NCBI GenBank assembly: GCA_009776995.1
Contig: WRMR01000084.1
Location: 1-12,808 of the forward strand
DNA: 12,808 nucleotides
Origin: Planctomycetaceae bacterium
Lineage (GTDB): Bacteria; Planctomycetota; Planctomycetia; Pirellulales; Thermoguttaceae
Reading direction: 5' to 3'
Shown: positions 6,332 to 12,808 of the stretch, in pieces
Layout: each line of letters starts with the position of its first letter
Numbering within the stretch: the first letter of the stretch is position 1
Program-made: the position numbers and the translations under genes
Notes under the pieces: generated by a model
Told to the model about the DNA's origin: nothing
Databases searched by the model: none
The model's input: only the letters and a program-made list of their open reading frames with translations

Positions 6332-7711
6332 GTGAGCATGGACGCTCTATTTTCTAATCTTGTCACAAGACGTCTGAATGCAAAGACTTTCATTGCGTTC
6401 ACTTTTGTGATGGCGATTTCTATTTGTTTTTCGTGCGCGATAAAACTTGAGGCCGCCGGATATCAAACGGCCAACTTTGTTTTCAGAAACGTGCCGAACG
6501 ATGATTTGGCCAGACAATTCGGGGAAACTGCCGAGCAACTCCGTAAAGAACTGGCCATTCTCTGGCTTGGCCACGAACTTCCCCGATGGTCGTCTCCGTG
6601 CCCCGTTTTTGTCAAAGTGGGTAATTTCAGCGCAGGCGGCGAAACAAGCATGCAGTTCGACAAGGGCGAGGTTTTCGACTGGGACATGCAAATTCAAGGT
6701 TCTGCGGAATCCATCCTTTCGGCCGTTTTGCCGCATGAAATTACGCACATGATTCTGGCCAGTCATTTCCGCCAACCCAGCCCGCGCTGGTTCGATGAGG
6801 GTGCCGCGACGCTTGTCGAAAATGAAAAAGAACGCCAGAATTATCGTCGATTACTGCACCAATATCTCCAGACAGGCCGGGGAATACCATTTAACCGGAT
6901 GTTCAGTTTGGGAGAATACCCTGACGACCAGATGCCGTTGTATGCGCAAGGTTTTTCACTGGCAGAGTTTCTGATTATGCAGCGAGGGCATCGCCATTAC
7001 GTCGATTTTGCCGCGATGGGCATGAAAACCAACAACTGGCCGCAAGCGATTTGTGATTATTACGGTTACGAAAATCTCGGCGAGTTGCAGGTCAAATGGA
7101 ACCGCTGGGTGAAAGTCGGTTATCCGGATTTACGGTTGCTTTCGCAGGATGAGCCGATTTTTGTCAGCCAAGCGACACAATATATTGTACCACGAGATAT
7201 TATGCCAGTGCGACAGCCCGTAATACTTGCCCGTGCAGAACAACCAGCAAACAGTTTTGATATTGCACAAACAAATCAGTCAAGTGATGTCATTTCGGCG
7301 GCATGGGTGGCCGCTCAACCGGTGCAAAATTTAGCGTCGGACATGCAGCCCGAACGCGAACCGATCCGCATGTCGCTGGCGCAAACACAGAAAAATCAAA
7401 ATCATAATCAACCTATTGCCGCAAAAATTGCGCCGATTCCTGAATCCGGCAACTCATTTCGCGTTTCCGGCCATGACGTTCCGCAAGCAATTCCGGTTCA
7501 ACCGGTTGTGGCACCATCGGCCATCACAACTGCCATTATTGCCAGTCCGGATTTATTGCAACAAAATTCAATTTCCGAAGCCAGGTTGCCGTCATATTTT
7601 ACGGAAAATCAACCCGCCGCATCACAGCAACTCCATCAGTCATCGCGGAGTATGTTGCCGCCGCAGAATGATCATAACTCGCAAGTCATTTTCGACTGGC
7701 GAATACGCTAA
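6332..7711 (+). CDS. Secreted zinc metallopeptidase (HExxH, peptidase-MA-like) with disordered tail
   Basis: The protein has 459 residues. A signal peptide has a basic start (RRLNAK), a hydrophobic core (FIAFTFVMAISICFSCAI) and probable cleavage near residue 42 (LEAAG). HEITH at residues 135-139 and FDEGAA (Asp155, Glu156) about 17 residues later form the zinc site of gluzincin-type peptidases, with two His and a distal Glu as ligands and Glu136 as general base. The surrounding pattern (LPHEITHMIL, then PRWFDEGAATL) fits the peptidase-MA-like group. The catalytic domain seems to end near residue 275. The remaining ~185 residues are rich in Gln, Asn, Pro and Ser with no domain, probably a disordered tail. 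The start is either GTG 6332, with GGGGG 7 nt upstream, or ATG 6338; GTG has the better spacing. The substrate is unknown. No adjacent partner gene is present. Confidence 0.85.
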   Translation: MSMDALFSNLVTRRLNAKTFIAFTFVMAISICFSCAIKLEAAGYQTANFVFRNVPNDDLARQFGETAEQLRKELAILWLGHELPRWSSPCPVFVKVGNFSAGGETSMQFDKGEVFDWDMQIQGSAESILSAVLPHEITHMILASHFRQPSPRWFDEGAATLVENEKERQNYRRLLHQYLQTGRGIPFNRMFSLGEYPDDQMPLYAQGFSLAEFLIMQRGHRHYVDFAAMGMKTNNWPQAICDYYGYENLGELQVKWNRWVKVGYPDLRLLSQDEPIFVSQATQYIVPRDIMPVRQPVILARAEQPANSFDIAQTNQSSDVISAAWVAAQPVQNLASDMQPEREPIRMSLAQTQKNQNHNQPIAAKIAPIPESGNSFRVSGHDVPQAIPVQPVVAPSAITTAIIASPDLLQQNSISEARLPSYFTENQPAASQQLHQSSRSMLPPQNDHNSQVIFDWRIR

Positions 7712-8095
7712 TCGTTTGATTCGAAGGTACAAAGGCAAGTGCTTTGGTAATATTAAAGGTTTTGCACAATCTGAGGTTTCGGCAGTTTGACGCCACCCAA
7801 AATGCGAAACGATGAAGAAGATTTCATTCTTCAAACACCTCATTTATTATCCTCGCAAATCAAATTCAAACCATGAAACTCCACAAGCTGTACCGTGTAT
7901 GATTGTCCTGGTTTTTTGAAAGCCCTTGAAAACCCCACAACATAGCTTGCAAACAGGTTGCATTGAAAAAAGAGTGGTTTGAAAAACCAAAAGCCGCTCT
8001 GAATTCAAAAGATTCTCTCTTGAAAAATACGGCCTGGTGAAGTAGAATTGACATAACACGTGTCAAGCTCATCATTTTTTGCTAAGATTGTCGGC
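7712..8095. other. Intergenic gap upstream of the Rpn gene
   Basis: About 380 bp of AT-rich sequence. Small inverted repeats are visible, such as GGTTT-GAA-AAACC at 7976-7988, but no terminator with a T-run. No credible gene was found on either strand. The Rpn promoter occupies its right end (8020-8048). Confidence 0.5.
8020..8048 (+). promoter_or_regulatory. Sigma-70-type promoter for the Rpn-family gene
   Basis: TTGAAA (8020-8025) and TAGAAT (8043-8048) are separated by 17 bp. The predicted transcript start near 8055 leaves almost no leader before a GTG at 8060, but about 40 nt before the ATG at 8096. That decides the start in favour of 8096. Confidence 0.65.
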
Positions 8096-9106
8096 ATGAA
8101 CAGTGAGGAAATCAAAAAACGTTTCAGTCACGACGCATTTTGCAAGGAAAAGTTGCGTGATCCGGACAAGGCGAAAGAGCTTGCCAAACACCTTTTGAAA
8201 CCGGAAACGTCGATACTGCTCGACATCGACCGCCTGCAAATTGATCCGGAGTCGTACGTTGATGATGAACTCAAGCAGCTTTTCGCCGACGTGGTTTACC
8301 GCATTCCAGTCAAAGAAAGTGATGAAGGTATCGTTGTTTATATTTTGATTGAGCTGAAAACCAGCAACTACAAATGGACGGTTTTTCAATTGGCGAAGTA
8401 TGTCATCCGGGTTTGGGATCGAGAGTTCAAACTTGCGGAAACTGAGAAACGGCTTGACACGTTTTTGTTCCCAATGGTCATTCCGGTGATTTTTCACCAC
8501 GGCGAAACGGCGTTCGTTGCACCGGTGGAACTGAAGGCACTTGTCCGGGTGATTCAGGGCTTGGAAGATTACACGTTGAACATGACAAGCCTCCTGTTCG
8601 ACGTAACGCCGTTGACAGAAAACGAACTGCCGGAAGATATTCGACTTGCCGCGTTCCTGATGGTTTTACAGGCGGTGTTTTCCGACGACACGAAGCAAAA
8701 ATTGCTCAAGATTTTGCAGAAACTGTTGCCGTACCTGCATTTGGCGGAGGTTCAGAAGGACTGGCGTGACGATTTATATTATGCTTTAACCAGTGCCAAA
8801 AATTTTTCGCCTCAGCAATGTGCAGAGGTTTACCAAAAAGCAAACGAAACAGGAGTCGTGACCATGTCACCAGTTCTCATTGACCAACTCCTTGCCGAAG
8901 GCAAAGCCATTGGGCTTGAAAAAGGGCTTGAAAAAGGTCGCATTGAAACCCTGATACGAATATTAACCAAACGTCTTGGCAAAGTCCCGCCTGACATTAG
9001 CGACAAGCTGTACGCCATCCACGACCTTGATGTGCTTGGCCAATTGACAGATGCTGCTCTTGACTGCCAGTCATTGGACGAGTTCGAGACTTCTTTGAAT
9101 AAATAA
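8096..9106 (+). CDS. Rpn-family recombination-promoting nuclease / putative transposase (PD-(D/E)XK)
   Basis: The protein has 336 residues, full length for the Rpn/YhgA-like family (COG5464, transposase_31). These are DNA endonucleases that increase RecA-independent recombination when over-produced, and some act in phage defence. The N-terminus SHDAFCKEKLRDPDKAKEL (11-29) and the stretch DELKQLFADVVYRI (57-70), then VYILIELKTS (81-90), are typical. Asp65 and Glu86-x-Lys88 form the PD-(D/E)XK active site and all are present, so the nuclease is probably active. An all-helical middle follows. The C-terminus has the GLEKGLEKGR repeat (273-282), encoded by a 12-bp tandem duplication at 8912-8935, and a final helical module. 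The start ATG 8096 fits the family and the promoter; an in-frame GTG at 8060 lies too close to the transcript start. A strong internal start exists at 8864 (see next entry). Confidence 0.9.
   Translation: MNSEEIKKRFSHDAFCKEKLRDPDKAKELAKHLLKPETSILLDIDRLQIDPESYVDDELKQLFADVVYRIPVKESDEGIVVYILIELKTSNYKWTVFQLAKYVIRVWDREFKLAETEKRLDTFLFPMVIPVIFHHGETAFVAPVELKALVRVIQGLEDYTLNMTSLLFDVTPLTENELPEDIRLAAFLMVLQAVFSDDTKQKLLKILQKLLPYLHLAEVQKDWRDDLYYALTSAKNFSPQQCAEVYQKANETGVVTMSPVLIDQLLAEGKAIGLEKGLEKGRIETLIRILTKRLGKVPPDISDKLYAIHDLDVLGQLTDAALDCQSLDEFETSLNK
8851..8866 (+). promoter_or_regulatory. Strong internal ribosome binding site and ATG inside the Rpn gene
   Basis: AGGAG (8851-8855) lies 8 nt before an in-frame ATG (8864-8866, codon 257). 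This is the same motif and spacing as at the 2061 start in this window, and much better than anything in front of the Rpn start itself. A -10-like TATATT (8775-8780) lies upstream but has no good -35, so a separate promoter is not established. Confidence 0.6.
8864..9106 (+). CDS. Putative intragenic small protein: C-terminal 80 residues of the Rpn protein
   Basis: In-frame initiation at codon 257 would yield an 80-residue protein beginning MSPVLIDQLLAEGKAIG. It contains the GLEKGLEKG repeat and the final helical module, but no nuclease residues. In E. coli, Rpn large proteins are toxic and are inhibited by small proteins made from intragenic starts covering the same C-terminal region. The position and size here match that arrangement. 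The evidence is the strong Shine-Dalgarno and the position of the start at the domain boundary. Expression has not been shown, and the sequence could also occur by chance because codons GGA-GTC (Gly-Val) happen to form AGGAG. Confidence 0.45.
   Translation: MSPVLIDQLLAEGKAIGLEKGLEKGRIETLIRILTKRLGKVPPDISDKLYAIHDLDVLGQLTDAALDCQSLDEFETSLNK
8912..8935 (+). repeat. 12-bp tandem duplication encoding GLEK-GLEK
   Basis: GGGCTTGAAAAA occurs twice in a row at 8912-8923 and 8924-8935, keeping the frame. Rpn-family proteins often vary in the number of such Gly/Glu/Lys repeats, so this may be a site of slippage that changes the length of the C-terminal linker in both the large and small product. Confidence 0.7.
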
Positions 9107-9295
9107 ACGAATCATTATTCAATATCTCATAACACACTATCAACGTTTTCCAAAAAACGAAAATACTTTGCAGTTAAACTGATTTGAAGTGTACATTTGT
9201 TACGATTGATACAACAGGCATGTTCAAAGGCACGTTTCAGGACAGAATTGTAACCTTACTGTTTATAACACAACTTAAACACCCAATCATCAGGC

Positions 9296-9302
9296 AAGGA
9301 GG
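9296..9302 (+). promoter_or_regulatory. Strong Shine-Dalgarno that fixes the start at 9311
   Basis: AAGGAGG at 9296-9302 is 8 nt before ATG 9311. An in-frame TTG at 9305 would be only 2 nt away and is excluded. Confidence 0.8.
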
Positions 9303-9310
9303 TCTTGGGA

Positions 9311-10048
9311 ATGAAATCAGGAACTTTAAACACAATTATTGCAGCAGTGGTTGGCGGCGTCGTCGGAGCGGTGGTCGCGTTTGCTTGCGGCGCGTTTTCA
9401 ACGACGGGCTTACCGGAGACGATTGACAAATTGAAAGTCGGTGAACTCATTGTCTCCGAGAAAATGATGCTCTGGCAAGACGGTGACGAAGACGCCAGTC
9501 TGCTGATTCAAAACGGCGGGGTCTTGGCCAAAACTCGTTTGATTGCAACGCAGATTTGTGGAAACACAGTGACAGCCAATGCCGTTTTGACCACACCGGA
9601 CAACCCGCTTAATCCATTGAACGAGTGTGAAATCTTTACGGAAATGGCCTCCAGCAAAGCCGAAGGCGGCATGTTGACGGTGCGCAGTCCCAATGGCGGC
9701 AATATTCTTGGCAATCCCGATGGGATTCAAAACGGTTTGGCTTACACGATCACTTATGACAATCAAGGTGCGCCGGTTTGTCTCTTCCGTAAAAATGACA
9801 ACGGACAACGGATTTTGGGACAATTTATTGGACTGCCGCCAGGGCAGGAAAATGGCACAATTGCCATCATGTTTCCACAGGTTCCACCGCAAGGGGGACA
9901 GCCGCCTGAAATGCCGCAAAATGCTTCCGCCAACCCCCCAGCGCAAGGCATGACGATGCCGCCGGATAACACGGCTTTACCGGTCAATCCGAATCCTGGA
10001 GGACAGCAGGGTGTTGAGCAAGCCATGAACTCATCTGTCGCACGATAA
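9311..10048 (+). CDS. Membrane-anchored protein with beta-rich domain and Pro/Gln-rich tail
   Basis: The protein has 245 residues and its function is not recognised. Residues 8-30 form one hydrophobic segment with a glycine-zipper look (VVGGVVGAVVAF), most likely an uncleaved membrane anchor. Cys26 follows a weak lipobox-like AFA, so a lipoprotein is a less likely alternative. Residues 38-190 are beta-rich with regularly spaced strands (KVGELIVSEKMMLWQDGDED, then SLLIQNGGVLAKTRLIATQI), suggesting a small beta-helix or sandwich facing outside. From about 190 the tail is rich in Pro, Gln, Gly and Asn (PPQGGQPPEMPQ), probably disordered. No good promoter was found in the 200 bp upstream. The barrel gene follows after about 185 bp, so the two could be co-expressed, but a repeat lies between them. 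Confidence 0.75.
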   Translation: MKSGTLNTIIAAVVGGVVGAVVAFACGAFSTTGLPETIDKLKVGELIVSEKMMLWQDGDEDASLLIQNGGVLAKTRLIATQICGNTVTANAVLTTPDNPLNPLNECEIFTEMASSKAEGGMLTVRSPNGGNILGNPDGIQNGLAYTITYDNQGAPVCLFRKNDNGQRILGQFIGLPPGQENGTIAIMFPQVPPQGGQPPEMPQNASANPPAQGMTMPPDNTALPVNPNPGGQQGVEQAMNSSVAR

Positions 10049-10131
10049 CCACGATATTTTGAAATCCGTTTGTTACAGCCGCTGTGAGGTCGTAAGTACC
10101 ATGCAGTGGTTTTTTGTGTAGTGCCACTTGG

Positions 10132-10214
10132 GTGGCGATTCAGAGCCGCGACAGTAATGGAGCGGTTTTTTCCAGTTTGACCGCTCGGTTACCCTCGCGG
10201 CTCTGATTCGGCGG
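10132..10214. repeat. Palindromic repeat element ending just before a start codon
   Basis: GGCGATTCAGAGCCGCGA at the left (from 10134) is inverted as TCGCGGCTCTGATTCG at the right (10195-10210). The pairing continues inward to AGCGG (10161-10165) and CCGCT (10181-10185), around a T-rich loop. The same arms occur near 4849-4866 and 5032-5058, so this is a dispersed family. The element occupies the space where the promoter and leader of the following barrel gene would be expected. Confidence 0.75.
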
Positions 10215-10232
10215 TTGCGTATTCTGATTTTC

Positions 10233-11240
10233 ATGTCTCCTTTTCCAGCCTTACGGTTATTGGCAACCTTGATTCTCCTGTTGCCGTTGACGGTGGTTCT
10301 TTCCGCCGAAGAAACGGCGTGGAATTTTGCGCACAATGGCACTCTTTTGACGTCGTCACAAGTCGGGGAAACAATTTACCTTGGGCAATCGTTGCGTAAA
10401 GACAGGTTCGATGACTGGCAAACCCGACTCTGGGCAACGCCTTACGGAAATTGGGAACATCGTCAGGCCGTTGCGGATTCCGCCGGATTCCAAGCTGATA
10501 CCTTTGGTGTGATGGCGGGTTTTCACCGCCGTAGGAACAGTCGTTTGATATGGGGGTTGGCAGTGGGCGGGAGTTGGATTTCCGCAAACAGTGACAACGG
10601 AACAGGCGGTAAAAATATCGATGCGTTCAAAACGATGCTCGACGCTGCCTTCGAGGAAACGGACTGGCGTTTACAAGTGGCGGTGGGTTACGGGCACAAT
10701 AGCCAGAAAATCGAACGCAACAGTTTTGCCGGACGGTTCGGCGGCAATAACGGCACCGATCAATGGGGCATCCGTACCGAATTTCAGCTCAAACCCGGTA
10801 CCGGGTTGTTTGCCATGGAACCCTTTGCGGGGTTGGAATACGTGACGTTTTCGGAAAGTGGTTATACCGAACACCGCGTCAGCGGAGCAGGGCAGCCACA
10901 ATCGTTCGGCAAATTGTCGGAAAACAGCCTGGCATCGACGCTCGGTGTGCGGTATCGCTGGCGACAAACCGGGCAACTGGTGGTGTGGCGGCCGGAATTG
11001 ACCGCCGCATGGTTTCACGAATTCGGATCCGACCGCGTTTTCCGCAGTTCACAGCTTGACCCGTTCCCGACGCTGTTTACTTTTCCCGACAGCCGCAAGC
11101 CACGCGACCACTTGCTTGCCGGCATCGGAATCACCGGACATCTCGGCTCGACGATGGACATTTTTGCCCGATACGCCGCAGACATCGCCGGTGACGACAC
11201 CGCACACGCCGTCCACTGCGGCACGTATTGGAAGTTCTGA
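10233..11240 (+). CDS. Autotransporter-type outer-membrane beta-barrel protein without passenger
   Basis: The protein has 335 residues. A signal peptide (LLATLILLLPLTVVLSA, cut near residue 25) is followed by only about 35 residues and then a region typical of the autotransporter beta-barrel domain: TRLWATPYGNWEHRQ (65-79), FQADTFGVMAGFHRR (86-100), WGLAVGGSW, LDAAFEETDWRLQVAVGYGHN, and regularly alternating amphipathic strands to the end. The last residue is Phe (GTYWKF), the usual signal for insertion by the BAM machinery. Normal autotransporters carry a long passenger before this domain; here it is missing, so the protein may be a stand-alone porin-like or adhesion barrel, or a fragment. 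The start is uncertain: ATG 10233 gives a good signal peptide but no ribosome binding site, and TTG 10215 would add six residues. No promoter could be placed because a palindromic repeat ends about 20 bp upstream. Confidence 0.8.
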   Translation: MSPFPALRLLATLILLLPLTVVLSAEETAWNFAHNGTLLTSSQVGETIYLGQSLRKDRFDDWQTRLWATPYGNWEHRQAVADSAGFQADTFGVMAGFHRRRNSRLIWGLAVGGSWISANSDNGTGGKNIDAFKTMLDAAFEETDWRLQVAVGYGHNSQKIERNSFAGRFGGNNGTDQWGIRTEFQLKPGTGLFAMEPFAGLEYVTFSESGYTEHRVSGAGQPQSFGKLSENSLASTLGVRYRWRQTGQLVVWRPELTAAWFHEFGSDRVFRSSQLDPFPTLFTFPDSRKPRDHLLAGIGITGHLGSTMDIFARYAADIAGDDTAHAVHCGTYWKF

Positions 11241-11360
11241 CGGGCATCCGGACTGATGTGGTTCAACGGTTTTCTCAGCATGGGTGCCAAGACATTGCCC
11301 GCAGCAGCCACGGCCGCGACCGGGTGCAGTAAAATTTTGTTGCACAAGAGTTGCATGGCG

Positions 11361-11469
11361 AATCTTCGGCCTGTAAGGCCGACACATCATAGCCCAGGGC
11401 AAGGGGCGTACTCGCCGCCGTCCCGGGAAACGCGATCCAACAATATGTTCGACCCTGAAAGGGTCGGAC
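11361..11469 (-). repeat. Repeat element copy 1 of an inverted pair (~108 bp)
   Basis: Read on the minus strand it runs: hairpin CGACCCTTTCAGGGTCG, TTGTTGGA, GTACGCCCCTTGCCCTGGGCTATGA, hairpin GGCCTTACAGGCC, ATTC. The same order of blocks appears on the plus strand at 11502-11609. Each copy carries two short hairpins, one at each end. No protein is encoded. The small open frames crossing it (ending in peptides such as THHSPGQG) are by-products of the repeat. Confidence 0.8.
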
Positions 11470-11501
11470 AAAATGGAGAATATATTTGCGCTGGTTTTGT
11501 T

Positions 11502-11609
11502 TTGCCCTTTCAGGGCAATGAAGGATTTGTTGGAAGGTCGTAAACTCAGGGCGGCACGGAGTATCGCTTGCCCTGGGCTGTTATGAGTTGCCCTTACAGG
11601 GCAAATTCC
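11502..11609 (+). repeat. Repeat element copy 2 of an inverted pair (~108 bp)
   Basis: Blocks in order: hairpin TTGCCCTTTCAGGGCAA (11502-11518), TTTGTTGGA, GGAGTATCGCTTGCCCTGGGCTGTTATGA split across 11558-11585, and hairpin TTGCCCTTACAGGGCAA (11588-11604). It is the inverted partner of 11361-11469, about 32 bp away, so the two could form a large cruciform. Hairpins have compensating changes between the copies (GACCCTTTCAGGGTC versus GCCCTTTCAGGGC; GGCCTTACAGGCC versus GCCCTTACAGGGC). That implies the stems matter. Confidence 0.8.
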
Positions 11610-11699
11610 AATCCGTTTTCTTGCTCTGTTGGTCAAAATAATCCAGTTGTGCTACAAAATTTTCTATATCCGCCGGGACACATTGGTTCAGTCTGACAC

Positions 11700-11728
11700 T
11701 TGCAGCGCATTTATCGGCAGGCTATAAT
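11700..11728 (+). promoter_or_regulatory. Near-consensus sigma-70 promoter for the ankyrin membrane protein
   Basis: TTGCAG (11700-11705) and TATAAT (11723-11728), with a 17-bp spacer. The transcript would start near 11735, which rules out the TTG at 11728 as a start and leaves ATG 11740 (almost leaderless) or ATG 11791. Confidence 0.7.
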
Positions 11729-11739
11729 TGTGCTCCAGT

Positions 11740-12642
11740 ATGCCATCAGGGAAAAACTCCATTGCCCCATCTCCAGCCAAATACAATGCCATGAACACTC
11801 CACTACACATTGCGATCCAGAACGGCAATATTGAAATCGTCAAGGCACTGCTCGCCGATGGATGTGACCTCGGCGCACGCAATGCCGATGGCCTGACTCC
11901 GCTCGACTTGGCAACGAAGCTCAATCACGATGAAATTGTCCGTCTGTTGCTGGAACGTGGGGCGGGACGCCTGCCTCCGCCGCCAATGGGAAATGTTCCG
12001 CTTGAGCCACACCAACGCAAGAAACGCATCTCTTTCTGGTTGATGCTCGTTTTCATCACCTGTGGCGTTTTGTCGCTTATCGGGATTGCATATGAACTCA
12101 TAACAATCGGTTTCTTGACCAGTAACCCTCATCCGCAGGAAATACACAAGATTAAGGCCGTGATTGATGTGTTTTATTTTTTCCTTTTGTTCCCGTGCCT
12201 GGCCGCCAGCCTGTTTTGCTACTTTTTCTTTCTCTTCCGCATCTGGGAAGAGGTTCCTCGTGAATTTGCCCGGACAACGCCGGGAATGGCCGCCGGTCTT
12301 TCGCTCATTCCGTTTTTCTCATGGTACTGGATGTTCGTCGCACTGGGGGGGCTGTACCAGGACATGAATAAAACGATGGAATCTTGGGGACAAGAGAAAC
12401 GTTTCAATGCAACGTTAATCATAACGGCTTGTGTCGTATGGCTCGTCGGTGATCTTATCAGTATCATGCAGGGAATGGTCATGGGGATTGTATCGGTAAT
12501 GGACGCGACATCCCCCATCGTGATCTTTTCTCATTTTTTCACGATCGTTTGGTCTTTATTGTGGTGTGTTTTCACCTTGGTCATCTATTGGATCATCCGA
12601 AAAAATGTCCTGAAATTCATGGATATTAAGTCCGGGGTTTGA
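11740..12642 (+). CDS. Ankyrin-repeat protein with C-terminal multi-helix membrane domain
   Basis: The protein has 300 residues from ATG 11740. Two ankyrin repeats (about 18-76) read TPLHIAIQNGNIEIVKALLA and TPLDLATKLNHDEIVRLLL, a protein-protein interaction module on the cytoplasmic side. A Pro-rich linker (78-90) and a basic stretch (HQRKKR) follow. Then come about five membrane helices (98-124, 141-167, 183-205, 225-250, 259-286). The segment TPGMAAGLSLIPFFSWYWMFVALGGLYQDMNK (180-211) resembles a membrane module common in uncharacterised bacterial proteins, but I cannot name the family with certainty. The start is open: 11740 leaves only about 5 nt of leader, and ATG 11791 would start the protein directly at the first ankyrin repeat (MNTPLHIAI). 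Neither has a Shine-Dalgarno. I keep the longer form. Function unknown. Confidence 0.75.
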   Translation: MPSGKNSIAPSPAKYNAMNTPLHIAIQNGNIEIVKALLADGCDLGARNADGLTPLDLATKLNHDEIVRLLLERGAGRLPPPPMGNVPLEPHQRKKRISFWLMLVFITCGVLSLIGIAYELITIGFLTSNPHPQEIHKIKAVIDVFYFFLLFPCLAASLFCYFFFLFRIWEEVPREFARTTPGMAAGLSLIPFFSWYWMFVALGGLYQDMNKTMESWGQEKRFNATLIITACVVWLVGDLISIMQGMVMGIVSVMDATSPIVIFSHFFTIVWSLLWCVFTLVIYWIIRKNVLKFMDIKSGV

Positions 12643-12720
12643 GAAATCAGTTGCCCTGCCAAATCTTTGAAATACAGTATCACTCACGGTGCCCCCCTGT
12701 TTCATATCACGAAACACCAC

Positions 12721-12749
12721 TTGATATTGATCCTGGAACAGAGTACAAT
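12721..12749 (+). promoter_or_regulatory. Promoter directed out of the right edge
   Basis: TTGATA (12721-12726) and TACAAT (12744-12749), separated by 17 bp, about 80 bp after the last gene. It presumably drives a gene beyond the window. Confidence 0.55.
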
Positions 12750-12808
12750 TGTTGAAATGTTACAAATAATTCGACAAAACCGTGTTCCCAATAATTCTTA
12801 TCCTTTCA

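Noticed and set aside
8060..8095. GTG at 8060 as start of the Rpn protein
   Set aside because: It would lie about 4 nt after the predicted transcript start, and the extra 12 residues are not part of the family's usual N-terminus.
11361..11609. CRISPR-like array
   Set aside because: There are only two copies, in opposite orientation, with internal hairpins and no regular spacers.
11049..11636. Minus-strand open frame of 195 codons and plus-strand frame at 11256-11543
   Set aside because: Both read through the barrel gene end and the two repeat elements; peptides such as THNSPGQ are encoded by the repeats themselves.

Overview
The window looks like a chromosomal segment of a Gram-negative bacterium, most likely a Planctomycetota member; this placement is inference. 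The grounds are a Tat-exported flavodoxin-like protein, a stand-alone autotransporter-type outer-membrane barrel, large secreted proteins of unfamiliar type, long intergenic gaps, and many short palindromic repeats. Promoters look like ordinary sigma-70 sites. Seven boxes can be read with a spacer of exactly 17 bp.

Left part (1-1811, minus strand): the 5' two thirds or less of mnmG (tRNA wobble-uridine modification) runs off the left edge. Its GTG start lies 2 nt after the stop of a four-helix membrane protein gene. Upstream of that is a HigA-type antitoxin whose partner toxin has been reduced to about 23 codons, fused in frame in front of it. A good minus-strand promoter precedes the toxin relic, so the three genes probably form one transcription unit. 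The mnmG frame carries an inverted-repeat insertion that is translated through.

Middle (1874-7711, plus strand): a promoter, then a large secreted protein (897 aa) resembling a glycoside hydrolase; next a 480-bp gap with nested palindromic repeats; then a Tat-exported flavodoxin-like oxidoreductase; then a 400-bp gap; then a secreted HExxH metallopeptidase with a long Gln/Pro-rich tail.

Right part (8020-12749, plus strand): an Rpn-family PD-(D/E)XK nuclease with its own promoter. It contains a strong internal ribosome binding site and an in-frame ATG that could make a separate 80-residue C-terminal protein, which would match the intragenic toxin/antitoxin arrangement known for E. coli Rpn proteins. 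Next are a small membrane-anchored protein with a Pro/Gln-rich tail, a palindromic repeat that matches the one near 5.0 kb, an autotransporter-type beta-barrel, and an inverted pair of ~108-bp repeat elements. The last gene encodes an ankyrin-repeat/multi-helix membrane protein, followed by a promoter pointing out of the window.

The most interesting signals are the gene-within-gene in the Rpn locus, the in-frame toxin/antitoxin chimera, and four families of short palindromic elements, one of them inside the coding sequence of an essential-type tRNA modification gene. No tRNA, rRNA, CRISPR array or intact insertion sequence was found.
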